Source: a virus. From it: a stretch of DNA of 64,000 bases. Under the pieces are notes generated by a model, which worked only from the letters and a program-made list of their open reading frames with translations, searched no databases and was not told where the DNA came from. The position numbers and the translations under genes were made by a program. The stretch spans positions 30,713-94,712 of IMG/VR virus record IMGVR_UViG_3300047493_000037, one strand, 5' to 3'. Shown here in pieces: positions 25,067 through 34,293 of the stretch. Numbering within the stretch: the first letter of the stretch is position 1; every line of letters starts with the position of its first letter.

Positions 25067-25513
25067 ATGAGTGATCTTACCGAAAAGGTAGATGTCACTC
25101 GTCTCGCCCACTATGTAAATAAGATCGAGGAGCTGTCGTCTATATCAAAGACGATGGCCCCTCGATTTTTACAAGATTACATTATGGGTCAGGACGTAGC
25201 TGCTCATCTATTAGCAAAAGCAATACAGGCAGATTCTAAGGCCAAGGCAAATCTTGATTATGTGGAATCTATTGCATATCTCGAGAAGGCTCGTGAGTAC
25301 TTAGAAAAGAATAATATCAAAGATACTAGTGAAGCTAGAAAGCAATATGTAAATATTGATGTCGATGTGAAGGCAGCAAAAGATGTAAAGGCCGGAACAG
25401 AAGCATTTGTTACTTTGTTTAAGAGTAAACTTTCGCAACTTAGACAAGCACATGATGACCTAAAAAAGATCGCATATGGCGATCAAAATCTAACCCCATA
25501 TGAAGGAATGTAA
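25067..25513 (+). CDS. Unknown helical protein between SSB and UvsX
   Basis: A 148-residue, almost entirely helical, charged protein (YLEKAREYLEKNNIKDTSEA). It starts 8 bases after the SSB gene. No family recognised. The position beside SSB and UvsX would suit a recombination mediator or helicase loader, but there is no motif to support that. Confidence 0.6.
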   Translation: MSDLTEKVDVTRLAHYVNKIEELSSISKTMAPRFLQDYIMGQDVAAHLLAKAIQADSKAKANLDYVESIAYLEKAREYLEKNNIKDTSEARKQYVNIDVDVKAAKDVKAGTEAFVTLFKSKLSQLRQAHDDLKKIAYGDQNLTPYEGM

Positions 25514-25514
25514 G

Positions 25515-25802
25515 ATGAAATTCACAAGAGCAAGTAAGAAAGATAAGACGTTGGTAACTGTTTCACTTAGTGCATTAGATAACGAAGTTAACTTGTCAGT
25601 AAATGGTCCGGAGATACTTTTTGTAGAATTGATGCAGGGTGATGAATTCATTTTGACAGTGGACAAGGTTAGAACCTTGTTCAGAGTTAATAGAGAAGGC
25701 AAAACTGCAACAACCCATAGCTTTCCAAGGGCTTTGAGATTGCCTACTGTCAGCAGGCCTACTAATGCTGAAGTCGATAACATTGCAGACTTTATTGAGT
25801 AA
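25515..25802 (+). CDS. Small unknown protein before UvsX
   Basis: A 95-residue protein. I choose ATG 25515, since AAGGA lies 9 bases upstream and overlaps the end of the previous gene; an in-frame ATG at 25500 has no site. It looks mostly beta (LVTVSLSALDNEVNLSVNG) with an acidic helix at the end. No family recognised. Confidence 0.6.
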   Translation: MKFTRASKKDKTLVTVSLSALDNEVNLSVNGPEILFVELMQGDEFILTVDKVRTLFRVNREGKTATTHSFPRALRLPTVSRPTNAEVDNIADFIE

Positions 25803-25811
25803 GGAATTATT

Positions 25812-26924
25812 ATGTCAAAGTGGTTAACGAGACTTACAAGTGATTTTGGTACTATTGCAGCAGCTCTTAATACGAATATGGCACCCGTAGTTAAGTCTCG
25901 TTCACCATCTTTGAACTGGGCTACATCTATTGGTGGATTTCAACCTGGCAAGATCTCAGTCCTATATGGACCTGAGAGTGCGGGTAAGAGTCTTCTGGCT
26001 ATGATGGCAATTGCTGATGCGCAAAAACTTGACCCAGACGCAATCTTTATCTGGTTTGATGCCGAGTTTTCCTTCAATCTGTCTTTGTTTGTTAAGATTG
26101 GCGGAGATGCTAATAGGTTAATTGTTCGCAAAAGCAATGACCCTCTTAAGATCTTCGACTATATTGGCGGAGAAATGCTTGAGGCCCTTCAAGAAGGTGC
26201 ACCTATTAAGGGTATTGTTATTGACTCTATCAAGGCAATTCGATATCCTAAAGAAACTAACATGAAGCAGACAACGGACCAGAAGATGGGTGGAACCGGT
26301 GCAAGCTATCTCCCATCTACTCTAAAGCTAGTTGTTCCTGTTATTGCTGAATATAAGTTGCTTACATTCTTTATTCAACAGGTCACTATGGAAATCGATC
26401 CAATGAAGGCATTGCGTAATCCATATGTGATCACTGAGGGGCGTGCTCTTAAGCATGCAGCAGATTTGATGTTAGAGATTGTGAAACTTGACACTAAGAA
26501 TGGCGTTGTAGAGTCTGGTGAAACTATCACTGGAGCTGCACAGCAAACTGGTCACAAGGTTCGTGTTAAGGTTAAGAAGAATCGTTTGGGTGCTCCAGCT
26601 CGTATGGCTCAATTTACCTATCATTATGATCATGGGATCATTGACACTGCTTCGGAAATCTTTGAACTTGGCAAATCTTTAGGCGTCGTGTTCCATCCTA
26701 TTAGTGCAACTACTGGTAAAGAGAATAACATGGTGTGGCAGTTTGGTAATTATGACCCTATTAAGGGCGAAGATAACATGAAAGCTTTTGTAATCTCTTC
26801 TAAGAGAGTGCAAGAAGAGATTATGGAAGCTTGCTACTCTCATAGGGATAGCGAAGTTCAATTAGACGCATCTGGTTTTGTGGTTGAAGATGGAGATGCA
26901 GTTGAACTTAATTTAGGAGATTAA
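25812..26924 (+). CDS. RecA/UvsX-like recombinase
   Basis: A 370-residue strand-exchange ATPase. Walker A GPESAGKS is at residues 53-60, Walker B in GIVIDSIKAI, with the L1/L2 region around KMGGTGASYLPS, and FFIQQVTME. The C-terminus is acidic (EDGDAVELNLGD), as in UvsX, where it modulates DNA binding. It forms filaments on ssDNA coated by the SSB encoded just upstream and drives recombination-dependent replication and repair. AAGGA precedes the ATG. Confidence 0.92.
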   Translation: MSKWLTRLTSDFGTIAAALNTNMAPVVKSRSPSLNWATSIGGFQPGKISVLYGPESAGKSLLAMMAIADAQKLDPDAIFIWFDAEFSFNLSLFVKIGGDANRLIVRKSNDPLKIFDYIGGEMLEALQEGAPIKGIVIDSIKAIRYPKETNMKQTTDQKMGGTGASYLPSTLKLVVPVIAEYKLLTFFIQQVTMEIDPMKALRNPYVITEGRALKHAADLMLEIVKLDTKNGVVESGETITGAAQQTGHKVRVKVKKNRLGAPARMAQFTYHYDHGIIDTASEIFELGKSLGVVFHPISATTGKENNMVWQFGNYDPIKGEDNMKAFVISSKRVQEEIMEACYSHRDSEVQLDASGFVVEDGDAVELNLGD

Positions 26925-27515
26925 GTGATTTACTTCACATCGGACATACATTTCTGGCATGCAAACGTTATTAAGTATTGTAATAGGCCGTTTGCCAACG
27001 TAGAGGAAATGAATGAGGCGATTATCAAAAATTGGAACGATGTCGTCAAGCCAGAAGATACAGTCTACTGCCTTGGCGACATCAGTTTGTCGTTTAAGCC
27101 AATTGAAATTTATTCCGGCAGACTCAATGGCACTAAGTACCTGGTTCCTGGAAACCATGATTTCTGCCATTCCTACCATAAAAAGGGCGGTCGCAACCCA
27201 GAGACACGTAAGCACTGGATCGAAAGGTATGAAGCGCATGGCTGGAAGGTGTTACCGGAACAAACAACATTAGATATACCTGGTGTTGCCATTGTTAATG
27301 TTTGTCATCATCCATATGTCTTATTAGGACCTGGAGATGATAAGTATGCAAATTGGCGCCCTAATGATGACGGTAGATGGCTCATATGCGGCCATGTTCA
27401 TGAAAAGTGGAAAGTTGTCGACAAGATGATTAACGTAGGTGTTGATCAATGGGGTTTTAAACCAGTTGCTATTACGGAGATAGAGAAGATTATATGCTCA
27501 TCCAATACTACTTAG
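26925..27515 (+). CDS. Metallophosphoesterase
   Basis: A 196-residue calcineurin-like phosphoesterase starting at GTG with AGGAG 5 bases upstream. All metal-binding motifs are visible: SDIHFWH (Asp/His), CLGDIS, PGNHDF, VCHHPY and GHVHEKW. Such phage enzymes hydrolyse cyclic nucleotides or phosphodiesters; the substrate cannot be inferred. It ends in TAG; readthrough would run in the wrong frame across the next gene, so here TAG is most simply a genuine stop. Confidence 0.88.
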   Translation: MIYFTSDIHFWHANVIKYCNRPFANVEEMNEAIIKNWNDVVKPEDTVYCLGDISLSFKPIEIYSGRLNGTKYLVPGNHDFCHSYHKKGGRNPETRKHWIERYEAHGWKVLPEQTTLDIPGVAIVNVCHHPYVLLGPGDDKYANWRPNDDGRWLICGHVHEKWKVVDKMINVGVDQWGFKPVAITEIEKIICSSNTT

Positions 27516-27880
27516 CAGATGGCTCAGAGATTACTTACACAACTTCAATGGATATGCCCACTGTAGATGATGTTAGTAATATTGCTCTTATGTATTCACA
27601 AAAAAGGCAAAATTGTCTTCCAGAGTTTATTTTTATTAGCTCAAGAATTTATGGTGGTTTTATTTCTTCTATTGGCGGATATATGGGTCCAGTTCACGGT
27701 CCAGCGCCACACATTGTAAGCATCCACACATCTGTTGGACTACTCACTGTTAAAATTATGCCGTGGGCAACAGATACCAAACTTTTTCTTATTGGCAATA
27801 TGGATGACTTTGAGCGCTATGATGTAGATAAAATCTTTGAAGATATTGTTTTGAAAGATTGCGAGCGCGAAGGTGGCTAA
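27494..27880 (+). CDS. Unknown protein between two phosphoesterases
   Basis: A 128-residue protein overlapping the preceding gene by 22 bases and the SbcD-like gene by 8. It appears alpha/beta, with a Gly-rich middle (GGFISSIGGYMGPVHGPAPH). No family recognised. The tight overlaps suggest coupled translation. Confidence 0.6.
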   Translation: MLIQYYLADGSEITYTTSMDMPTVDDVSNIALMYSQKRQNCLPEFIFISSRIYGGFISSIGGYMGPVHGPAPHIVSIHTSVGLLTVKIMPWATDTKLFLIGNMDDFERYDVDKIFEDIVLKDCEREGG

Positions 27881-28889
27881 GGTTTTATTTATCGGCGACC
27901 CGCATCTTAAAATTAATCGCTTCGATCTAGCCACTAGTTTCCTAAAGTGGTTAAATCAACTCATTATTGATCAGAAACCCGATCTTGTGGTTAATCTTGG
28001 CGATACATTTGATACTCACGCGGTGTTGCGTTCTGAGATTCTTAATGAGTTTATAAAGCATGTAGACGTTGTTAGGGCTCAAGGAATACCGTATGTTTAC
28101 CTTCTGGGTAACCATGACATGTATAAGCCCAACGATCCTAAATATCATGCATTGTTACCTTTTAAGGGTAAGATAGACAACTTTCATGTCATAGATGAAA
28201 TTCAAGATTTTATGGGAATGACCTTTGTTCCTTATCAGCATAATGGCGCTAACTTTCCTAAGACTACAAAACCTATTGTAGTAGCTCATCAAACTTTTAT
28301 TGGAGCTGATTATGGCCCTATCCGTACTACCGAAGGCGTTGATGCGACAAGCATTAGTGGATGCGAGATTATCATCTCGGGTCACATACATAAGAAATCA
28401 GTGCTCGGATCCGTACTATACGTCGGCTCGCCATTTAGCCAAAGTGCTGCTGATGTTGATCAGGTCAAAGGGATCACCATCTTTGACACCAGTACATATC
28501 ACACCTCATTTAACCAATGTCCCTTGCCGATGTGGAGAAGGTTCACCTTTGTCTTTGACCAGCAGAATAACTTTAGAGACTTGGAGCAGGAGATTACTTC
28601 AAGAGTGGCAGGATCTAGTGATCACTGGGTTATAGAACTAACTGGCCCTAAGGCAGAAGTAGTTGGCTTTCTTGGTTCTAAGGAGTATCTTGCAGCCATT
28701 GATGGAGTAGATGTTAAGGTGAAAACAAAGTTTACTGATAATGAGAGAAAGAAGGTTTCTCTTGAAGCAAGAACGATGGAAACCATTGTATCAGAATATG
28801 TCCTTAAAGTGTATAATGGTTCTGTGAACAAGGAAGAGCTTTCTACGCTTGCTAAAAGCATCTTAAATGAATCTAGACTTAGCAAGTGA
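27873..28889 (+). CDS. SbcD/Mre11-like nuclease, T4 gp47-like
   Basis: A 338-residue nuclease starting at GTG. The phosphoesterase motifs are GDPHL, NLGDTFDTH, LGNHDM, VAHQTF and SGHIHKKS, in the order seen in SbcD and T4 gp47. The C-terminal 100 residues should contact the ATPase partner. It works with the gp46-like ATPase at 15749 to resect DNA ends. The gene closes the recombination operon and ends in TGA just before a promoter. Confidence 0.9.
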   Translation: MAKVLFIGDPHLKINRFDLATSFLKWLNQLIIDQKPDLVVNLGDTFDTHAVLRSEILNEFIKHVDVVRAQGIPYVYLLGNHDMYKPNDPKYHALLPFKGKIDNFHVIDEIQDFMGMTFVPYQHNGANFPKTTKPIVVAHQTFIGADYGPIRTTEGVDATSISGCEIIISGHIHKKSVLGSVLYVGSPFSQSAADVDQVKGITIFDTSTYHTSFNQCPLPMWRRFTFVFDQQNNFRDLEQEITSRVAGSSDHWVIELTGPKAEVVGFLGSKEYLAAIDGVDVKVKTKFTDNERKKVSLEARTMETIVSEYVLKVYNGSVNKEELSTLAKSILNESRLSK

Positions 28890-28904
28890 AAGTTGATAAC
28901 CTGA

Positions 28905-28936
28905 TATAATAAGTGTAAGGTGGTTTCACCTAGGAG
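28905..28936 (+). promoter_or_regulatory. Promoter with 5'-terminal hairpin, start of packaging unit
   Basis: TATAAT at 28905-28910 predicts a start near 28917. The RNA would begin directly with a 5-bp hairpin AGGTG-GTTT-CACCT (28918-28931), followed by the TAGGAG ribosome site and ATG 28941. Confidence 0.6.
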
Positions 28937-28940
28937 AAGT

Positions 28941-29390
28941 ATGGATAACGAAAAGTTAATTGAATTCATGGATCAGCAAAGATGGCTGTTGAATAACGGT
29001 CTAGTGCCAGATTCTGTGAAAAATCAATTGTTCTTTTACGGCTCCATTGTCCATCCTGAGGTGCAAGCAGTCGAAGTAAAGATCCATCCTGAGGAGAAGT
29101 GTGTAGACTATAAGGTCTATTTCACGAAGAAAACTCTAAAAAAGATGGAAACTTATCGCAAACTCTCCACCTCTACATCACTGTTTGGCATGTGGAGATT
29201 TAAGCGTTTTCTTACAAAAGAAGGTAGTTTGGATTTTCAAAGTATGCTAGGCTCGTTCGTTAGAGATTTTTGTGGACCAAATTGGTCAACTAAACTCACT
29301 ATAGTGGACTTCGATGTATATGTAGATAACATTGGAGTTGAAGGTGAGCCCGATAAGTCAAGTCAGCCAACTAATAAATTGCCTGACTAA
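28941..29390 (+). CDS. Unknown protein, first gene of packaging operon
   Basis: A 149-residue protein with a TAGGAG site before ATG 28941. It begins with an acidic helix, then beta-rich (EVQAVEVKIHPEEKCVDYKV) and a helical basic part. No family recognised. It heads an operon running to the large terminase, so a packaging or regulatory role is possible. Confidence 0.6.
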   Translation: MDNEKLIEFMDQQRWLLNNGLVPDSVKNQLFFYGSIVHPEVQAVEVKIHPEEKCVDYKVYFTKKTLKKMETYRKLSTSTSLFGMWRFKRFLTKEGSLDFQSMLGSFVRDFCGPNWSTKLTIVDFDVYVDNIGVEGEPDKSSQPTNKLPD

Positions 29391-29766
29391 AGATAAAGAT
29401 AGACAGCAAGATTTGTGGGTGCACTACTTAAGTGGTCACTCTCCATCGACGTTTGCTGCTCACTTAGATAAACTTAATCAAGAGTTTGTGGTCGAATCTT
29501 CTCTGCAGCAAAAACTGTGGGATGTCTTTAGTAACCCTCCATCTGATAAATTTAAAGAACTATTAAACAACTTCAGTGAAGTTGAACAATCCGTAGTCTG
29601 TCTACTAGCTTTAGGTTTAACTGTAACTGAGTTAAGTGGGTATAAAGGTATTAGTGAGATAAGGATTAGACAAGTCATGTCTGTTATTAGAGATAATGAC
29701 TGTTGGGAAGAGTTATATGGCGTTAAAGAAACGACTAACAGAAGAAGAGCGCTACGGACTGAGTGA
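29344..29766 (+). CDS. Helix-turn-helix protein, sigma/LuxR-like
   Basis: A 140-residue protein. Residues about 85-125 (FSEVEQSVVCLLALGLTVTE, then LSGYKGISEIRIRQVMSVIR) resemble the DNA-binding helix-turn-helix of sigma region 4 or LuxR proteins. I take GTG 29344 with GGAG upstream, inside the end of the preceding gene. It may be a transcription factor for late genes or a terminase accessory. Confidence 0.55.
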   Translation: MSPISQVSQLINCLTKDKDRQQDLWVHYLSGHSPSTFAAHLDKLNQEFVVESSLQQKLWDVFSNPPSDKFKELLNNFSEVEQSVVCLLALGLTVTELSGYKGISEIRIRQVMSVIRDNDCWEELYGVKETTNRRRALRTE

Positions 29767-30340
29767 AGAAGAGAATAAACTCGCCGAGAAGTATCTTAGA
29801 AAGAATAAGACTGCTGGTGCTTTAAAAGAACTTGAAGCAGCTAAGTTATTTGAACTATATCTTCTAGGTGAATCTCTATCAAAAATCGCTCAGCAGTTTC
29901 CTCAATATAGTTTGGGTCAAATTGCCCTCACTGCTGCACTTCGTGGTTGGGCTCATGATCGCGACAAGATGATGCACACCCTTCAAGATAGGGTTCGTGC
30001 TAAGGTTGTAAAATCAGTTTTAGAGCAAGTTGATTTTTTGACTGCTATGATGTCTGTCACTAATGCAGAGCATCTAGAAGTTATGATCAAGTACTGCCAA
30101 GATCCTATAAATAATCCAAAGCCTGCAATGCGTGTTACTAACATTAAAGAATATAAGGATGTTGCTGAGACTCTATACAAGATCGTTTCAGGTGCTACTC
30201 CTGGAAGCAAGGCCAATAAATCACCTATGTTTGATGCATTGAGTCCACCTCAACAAAAGAAAGAAGAAAAACCTATGGAGCAGGATGCCGCATCAATGCT
30301 CGCGGAGGTTGTAAGCGTAGATGGCGAAGACACCTTCTAA
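29717..30340 (+). CDS. Probable small terminase subunit
   Basis: A 207-residue protein directly upstream of and overlapping the large terminase gene by 20 bases. I start at ATG 29717 (MALKKRLTEE) with GGAAGAG upstream. Residues about 45-80 form a helix-turn-helix-like unit (LYLLGESLSKIAQQFPQYS), followed by a helical oligomerisation region; the C-terminus is acidic. Small terminases recognise phage DNA and activate the motor. The call rests on position and architecture. Confidence 0.7.
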   Translation: MALKKRLTEEERYGLSEEENKLAEKYLRKNKTAGALKELEAAKLFELYLLGESLSKIAQQFPQYSLGQIALTAALRGWAHDRDKMMHTLQDRVRAKVVKSVLEQVDFLTAMMSVTNAEHLEVMIKYCQDPINNPKPAMRVTNIKEYKDVAETLYKIVSGATPGSKANKSPMFDALSPPQQKKEEKPMEQDAASMLAEVVSVDGEDTF

Positions 30341-32261
30341 TTTAACATTTGAGCAGCAGAAGAAGTTGCTTCTTACTCCTTGCAAGACTAGGCAACAGGT
30401 AAAGAACTGGATCAAGTATCACTTGGCTTTGGAGTTGCCTGATGTTACTGTATCGAGGTTCTCAGACACCAATCCTTTAGATGTTATTTGGGAAGTGTAT
30501 CGCATTTGTACTCTCAAGCAAAACCCTGACAATATCCAAGAACTTCTATTCGTCGCTGGCCGTGGTTCTGGTAAGACTCTTGGTATGGCTATTGCAGAAC
30601 TTATGGTTTTGTTGCATGACCATCGTGATGTCGTGCATGTTGGTGCAATTCAAAATCAAGCTGAGCGATGCTATGCTTATCAGAAGGGCTTTCTATATAA
30701 TCGTAGATTAAAGCCCATTGTTACTCCTATGGATGTGCCAGAGGATCAACGCATTCTTGAAAAAGCTAATATGTCTAAGTCACTCTTTAATATTGGTGGT
30801 GAAAAGAAGACTATTGAGGTTATTCCATGCACATTAAAGGCCGTTAACGGTCCTCACGTGCCTCTTGTTGTTATCGATGAGATCGATACTGTGTCTGGTG
30901 AAGGCATTAAGGCATTTAAAGATATCGCTGGCATGTTAGACTCTAAGGGTGGTAAAAAGGCTCTTCGTGTGGGTATTTCTACGCGTAAATCTCGTTATGG
31001 CTTAATGAATCAAAAGCTTGAAGAGATAGAATCTACGCCAGACAAGACGCGCCAAGCCCGTAGATGGACAGCATTTGAGTTCACCGAACGCTGTCCTGAT
31101 AGTAGATCTGGAACCACTGAGTTAGATCTTTATGTTAATCAAGACAAGATGGAAGTTCTCACCGAAGAACAGTATTTAAAGAAAGATAATAATAAGCAAA
31201 AAGAATATGTAATGCATAGAGGATTTGACGGTTGTGTTAAATGCCCACTGTTCTCTGTGTGTTTAACTGATGCTAAAAAGCAGACCTCCAAATCGCCCAT
31301 GTTGAAATCTCTTGATGAGATGATTCAAAAGGTTAGAGCTGAAGGTGCAGATTGGGCTCTAGCTCAGCTCATGAACTTAAAACCTTCTGTTGAAGGTATC
31401 GTTTTTAGGGAGTTTGAAGAAAAAGTTCATGTTAAAACATGGAACGAAATGTGGCAAACATTAGTAGGTAAGCCATTCCCCGGCGAATGTACTCATGATA
31501 TTTTCGTTAAGAAGTGCCACGAGCTAAATATTCCTTGTTACGCTGGCATTGACTGGGGTTTCTCATCACCCAATACAGTAGTCTTTTTCTTTGTTGATTC
31601 TAGAGATAACATATATGTTGTGAAAACTGACGGTATGACATATGTTAGTTCACCAACTTGGATTCACCATATTAAGACTAAGTATCACACCTTGTATAGG
31701 TGCCAACTTTATGTTCCTGATGCTGCTGATCAAGGCTCCATTCAGGAAATGCAGAAGGCGGGTCTACCTGTAGCTAATCAGCCAGATAAAGGACAGATTA
31801 ATACCGGTATTCAAGTTATTAAGAAGTTCTTGAAGATGCCAGGTACAACAGAACCAAAGATTTTCTTAGCCAAAGACCACTGTCTTCCTTTGGTAAGAGA
31901 GTTTAGTCTGTATCACTACAAAGTGGATGCCGCAGGACTGATTACGGATGATCCAGATACTGAGCATGATCACTGGCTAGATGCTTTAAGATATCCAATG
32001 ACATTGCTGTTTGGGAAGTCCCAGATCATCTTAGGGAGCGGTTTGATAGATCAGGGCGCTGGTTTACAGGACACACAGGGCAATTTCCAGAGAATGCCAA
32101 CGCCTACTGAGTACGCGCTAACTCAAGGAATAAGAATGAATGATCAAGAGCCAGATAGATCTAAGTTGGGCAAAATAGGCACAGCAAAAGAGCTAGATGA
32201 AGCAAAAGATGACGATGATGACGGAATTGGTGGCGGTGGTGGCTTCATTTGGAGCGTTTAG
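30321..32261 (+). CDS. Large terminase subunit (packaging ATPase-nuclease)
   Basis: A 646-residue motor protein. Walker A AGRGSGKT is at residues 79-86, Walker B PLVVIDEI at 181-188. The RNase-H-like nuclease begins at YAGIDWGFSS (Asp411) and has further acids in YVPDAADQGS and DHWLDALRYP. Between the domains lies a cysteine cluster CVKCPLFSVC (305-314) that may bind metal. The C-terminus is Asp- and Gly-rich. The gene ends in TAG; a second TAG and then TAA follow in frame within 18 bases, so suppression would add about 9 residues. Confidence 0.95.
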   Translation: MAKTPSNLTFEQQKKLLLTPCKTRQQVKNWIKYHLALELPDVTVSRFSDTNPLDVIWEVYRICTLKQNPDNIQELLFVAGRGSGKTLGMAIAELMVLLHDHRDVVHVGAIQNQAERCYAYQKGFLYNRRLKPIVTPMDVPEDQRILEKANMSKSLFNIGGEKKTIEVIPCTLKAVNGPHVPLVVIDEIDTVSGEGIKAFKDIAGMLDSKGGKKALRVGISTRKSRYGLMNQKLEEIESTPDKTRQARRWTAFEFTERCPDSRSGTTELDLYVNQDKMEVLTEEQYLKKDNNKQKEYVMHRGFDGCVKCPLFSVCLTDAKKQTSKSPMLKSLDEMIQKVRAEGADWALAQLMNLKPSVEGIVFREFEEKVHVKTWNEMWQTLVGKPFPGECTHDIFVKKCHELNIPCYAGIDWGFSSPNTVVFFFVDSRDNIYVVKTDGMTYVSSPTWIHHIKTKYHTLYRCQLYVPDAADQGSIQEMQKAGLPVANQPDKGQINTGIQVIKKFLKMPGTTEPKIFLAKDHCLPLVREFSLYHYKVDAAGLITDDPDTEHDHWLDALRYPMTLLFGKSQIILGSGLIDQGAGLQDTQGNFQRMPTPTEYALTQGIRMNDQEPDRSKLGKIGTAKELDEAKDDDDDGIGGGGGFIWSV

Positions 32262-32283
32262 TGTACTTTAGGTCACTAGAAGG

Positions 32284-32289
32284 TATAAT
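32284..32289 (+). promoter_or_regulatory. -10 element TATAAT of the portal gene
   Basis: AAGGTATAAT ends 6 bases before ATG 32296; there is no ribosome site. A leaderless mRNA is predicted for the portal gene. Confidence 0.6.
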
Positions 32290-32295
32290 GATTAA

Positions 32296-34293
32296 ATGGC
32301 ATGGTACGATGATTGGTTGAAAAATAAAGTCCAGGGGCAAATTAATGACCTATTGAAGGCTGATGGTGTTTCACCAGAGACCCCTTCAGGTGGTATTTCT
32401 TCTTTTGCTTCACCAGAGACTCCTGCTAGTGCTAATGCCGATAGGTTGCCAGATGTACCTGAAGAAAACCATGATGCTAGCGGGCAGATTGGTCGCAAGG
32501 CGTACGTCGATGATCCTTATTTTGACCTAATTGGGTCTCAAGTCAATTACAAGTTTAAACTTAGTCGTATCTCAAACAAAACCTTGAAAGAGGTCTCTGT
32601 TAGAGATTGGCTAATTTCGGCTATCATCCAGTGCCGTATTGATACCCTGTTAAGGTTCTCTAGACCTGAACATCGTCGTTTTGAGATGGGTTTTCGCATC
32701 TTAAAGAAAGACACAGAAGCACATTACACTGATGCTGAGAAGGATGAAATTGCAGCAATTGAAGATTTCATCTATCATTGTGGCCGCAAAGAAGGAACCC
32801 CTCAGGACGATAAGAGAAACTTTGGCGAGTTCTTAAAAGTTATTGGGCGTGATGCTTTGACCTTCGGCCACGTTGCTATTGAAAAAGTTAAGACTAGAGC
32901 TGGTGGCTTACACAGGTTCCGTCCTCTTCCGGCTGAGTCAATGTATCTTATTAATAAGGCATTGTCAAAGGAACAGGTAAGTTCTAACGCAATGAAGAGT
33001 TATCAGCTAAATAGACCAAAAAGCGACAATGATCCTAAGGCTGATCAAGTTGTTAATGAAGTTGAAAATGACTTCATCAAATATGTGCAAATCTCGTATG
33101 ATAATAGGCCTCTAGCTACCTTTGGTGATGAGGATTGCATCTGGAAGTTGTTTAATCCACAGAATTTTGCTGATTCAATGGGGTATTGTTACTCACCATT
33201 AGAACTTGCTATTATTAATATCACTAACCACTTAAACGTGGAAAATTACAATGCTAACTTCTTTACTCATGGATATGCTGCACGAGGCGTATTACATTTA
33301 AAGGGTACTGTTACGCAGCAACAACTTGCTAATTTTCGTAGAACCTTTTATAACAGCATCACTGGCCATCAAAATGCTTGGAGAACGCCAATTGTTGCCG
33401 GTTTAGATGAGGTTCAATGGGTGCCGATGTCTGCTAACGCAAAAGAGATGGAGTACTTAAACTATAATAACCATCTTATGCGCATTCTTTGCGCCCAGTT
33501 TCAGATTGACCCAATAGAACTTGGTTTGGACTATTTGATATCTTCTTCTGGAAGAGCTCCTATGCAGCAATCAAGTAATGAATACAAGATCACCTATTCT
33601 CGTGAGCGTGGTCTGGTTCCAGTATTGATGTTCGTCGAAGACATCATTAATGCAGATGTTCTTCCTGCCCTAGATCCTGCTATTGCTGCCAAATATAAGT
33701 TTGTGTTTACCGGCATGACCGAGGAAACACCGCAAACTGAAATCGCTCAAATGCAAGCTGAAATGACTGTTTGGAAGACAATGAACGATCTTCTTAAGCA
33801 GGCTCAGAAGGACAAGATTGAGGAGAAAGCTGCTGATCTTCCTTTGAATCAAGCATTTTGGGCACTTGTTGAGAAAAACTATACTCGTGGTGAGATTCGT
33901 GAAAACTTCTTTGGGGATAAGGGGGCTTCACAGAGACGCGAACTTCAGTATATTCCTGGTGATCCATCATTCTTAAATTGGAATCAGTTTATTGCTACAC
34001 TTGATGCTCAGAAAAAGCAGGCAGAACAGATGGCACAACAGCAAGACGCAGCATCTCAAGAGGCTCAAATGAAGATGGAGCAAGAGAAACAGAAACATGA
34101 ACATGCTGAGGCTGCTCATAGTCGTGATAAAGAAAAGCATAACCTTGAGATGGAGCAAATTAAGGCTAAAGCTGCAAGTGATGCTGTACAACATGGTCTT
34201 AAGGATACTGCTAAGCAGTTTGGGGCTACTAAGCCATCAAATATTGGCGGACAAGCAGTTGCCAATCCTATGAACCATGAAGACAATACCTGA
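32296..34293 (+). CDS. Portal protein
   Basis: A 665-residue protein directly after the large terminase. After a Pro/Ser-rich N-terminus (20-60) comes a long portal-like core with RDWLISAIIQCRIDTLLRFS and, further on, FNPQNFADSMGYCYSPLE, VENYNANFF and LGLDYLISSSGR, patterns seen in large-phage portals. The last 110 residues are Gln/Lys/Glu-rich coiled coil and tail. It should form the dodecameric ring through which DNA is pumped. Assignment is by position, size and pattern. Confidence 0.85.
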   Translation: MAWYDDWLKNKVQGQINDLLKADGVSPETPSGGISSFASPETPASANADRLPDVPEENHDASGQIGRKAYVDDPYFDLIGSQVNYKFKLSRISNKTLKEVSVRDWLISAIIQCRIDTLLRFSRPEHRRFEMGFRILKKDTEAHYTDAEKDEIAAIEDFIYHCGRKEGTPQDDKRNFGEFLKVIGRDALTFGHVAIEKVKTRAGGLHRFRPLPAESMYLINKALSKEQVSSNAMKSYQLNRPKSDNDPKADQVVNEVENDFIKYVQISYDNRPLATFGDEDCIWKLFNPQNFADSMGYCYSPLELAIINITNHLNVENYNANFFTHGYAARGVLHLKGTVTQQQLANFRRTFYNSITGHQNAWRTPIVAGLDEVQWVPMSANAKEMEYLNYNNHLMRILCAQFQIDPIELGLDYLISSSGRAPMQQSSNEYKITYSRERGLVPVLMFVEDIINADVLPALDPAIAAKYKFVFTGMTEETPQTEIAQMQAEMTVWKTMNDLLKQAQKDKIEEKAADLPLNQAFWALVEKNYTRGEIRENFFGDKGASQRRELQYIPGDPSFLNWNQFIATLDAQKKQAEQMAQQQDAASQEAQMKMEQEKQKHEHAEAAHSRDKEKHNLEMEQIKAKAASDAVQHGLKDTAKQFGATKPSNIGGQAVANPMNHEDNT

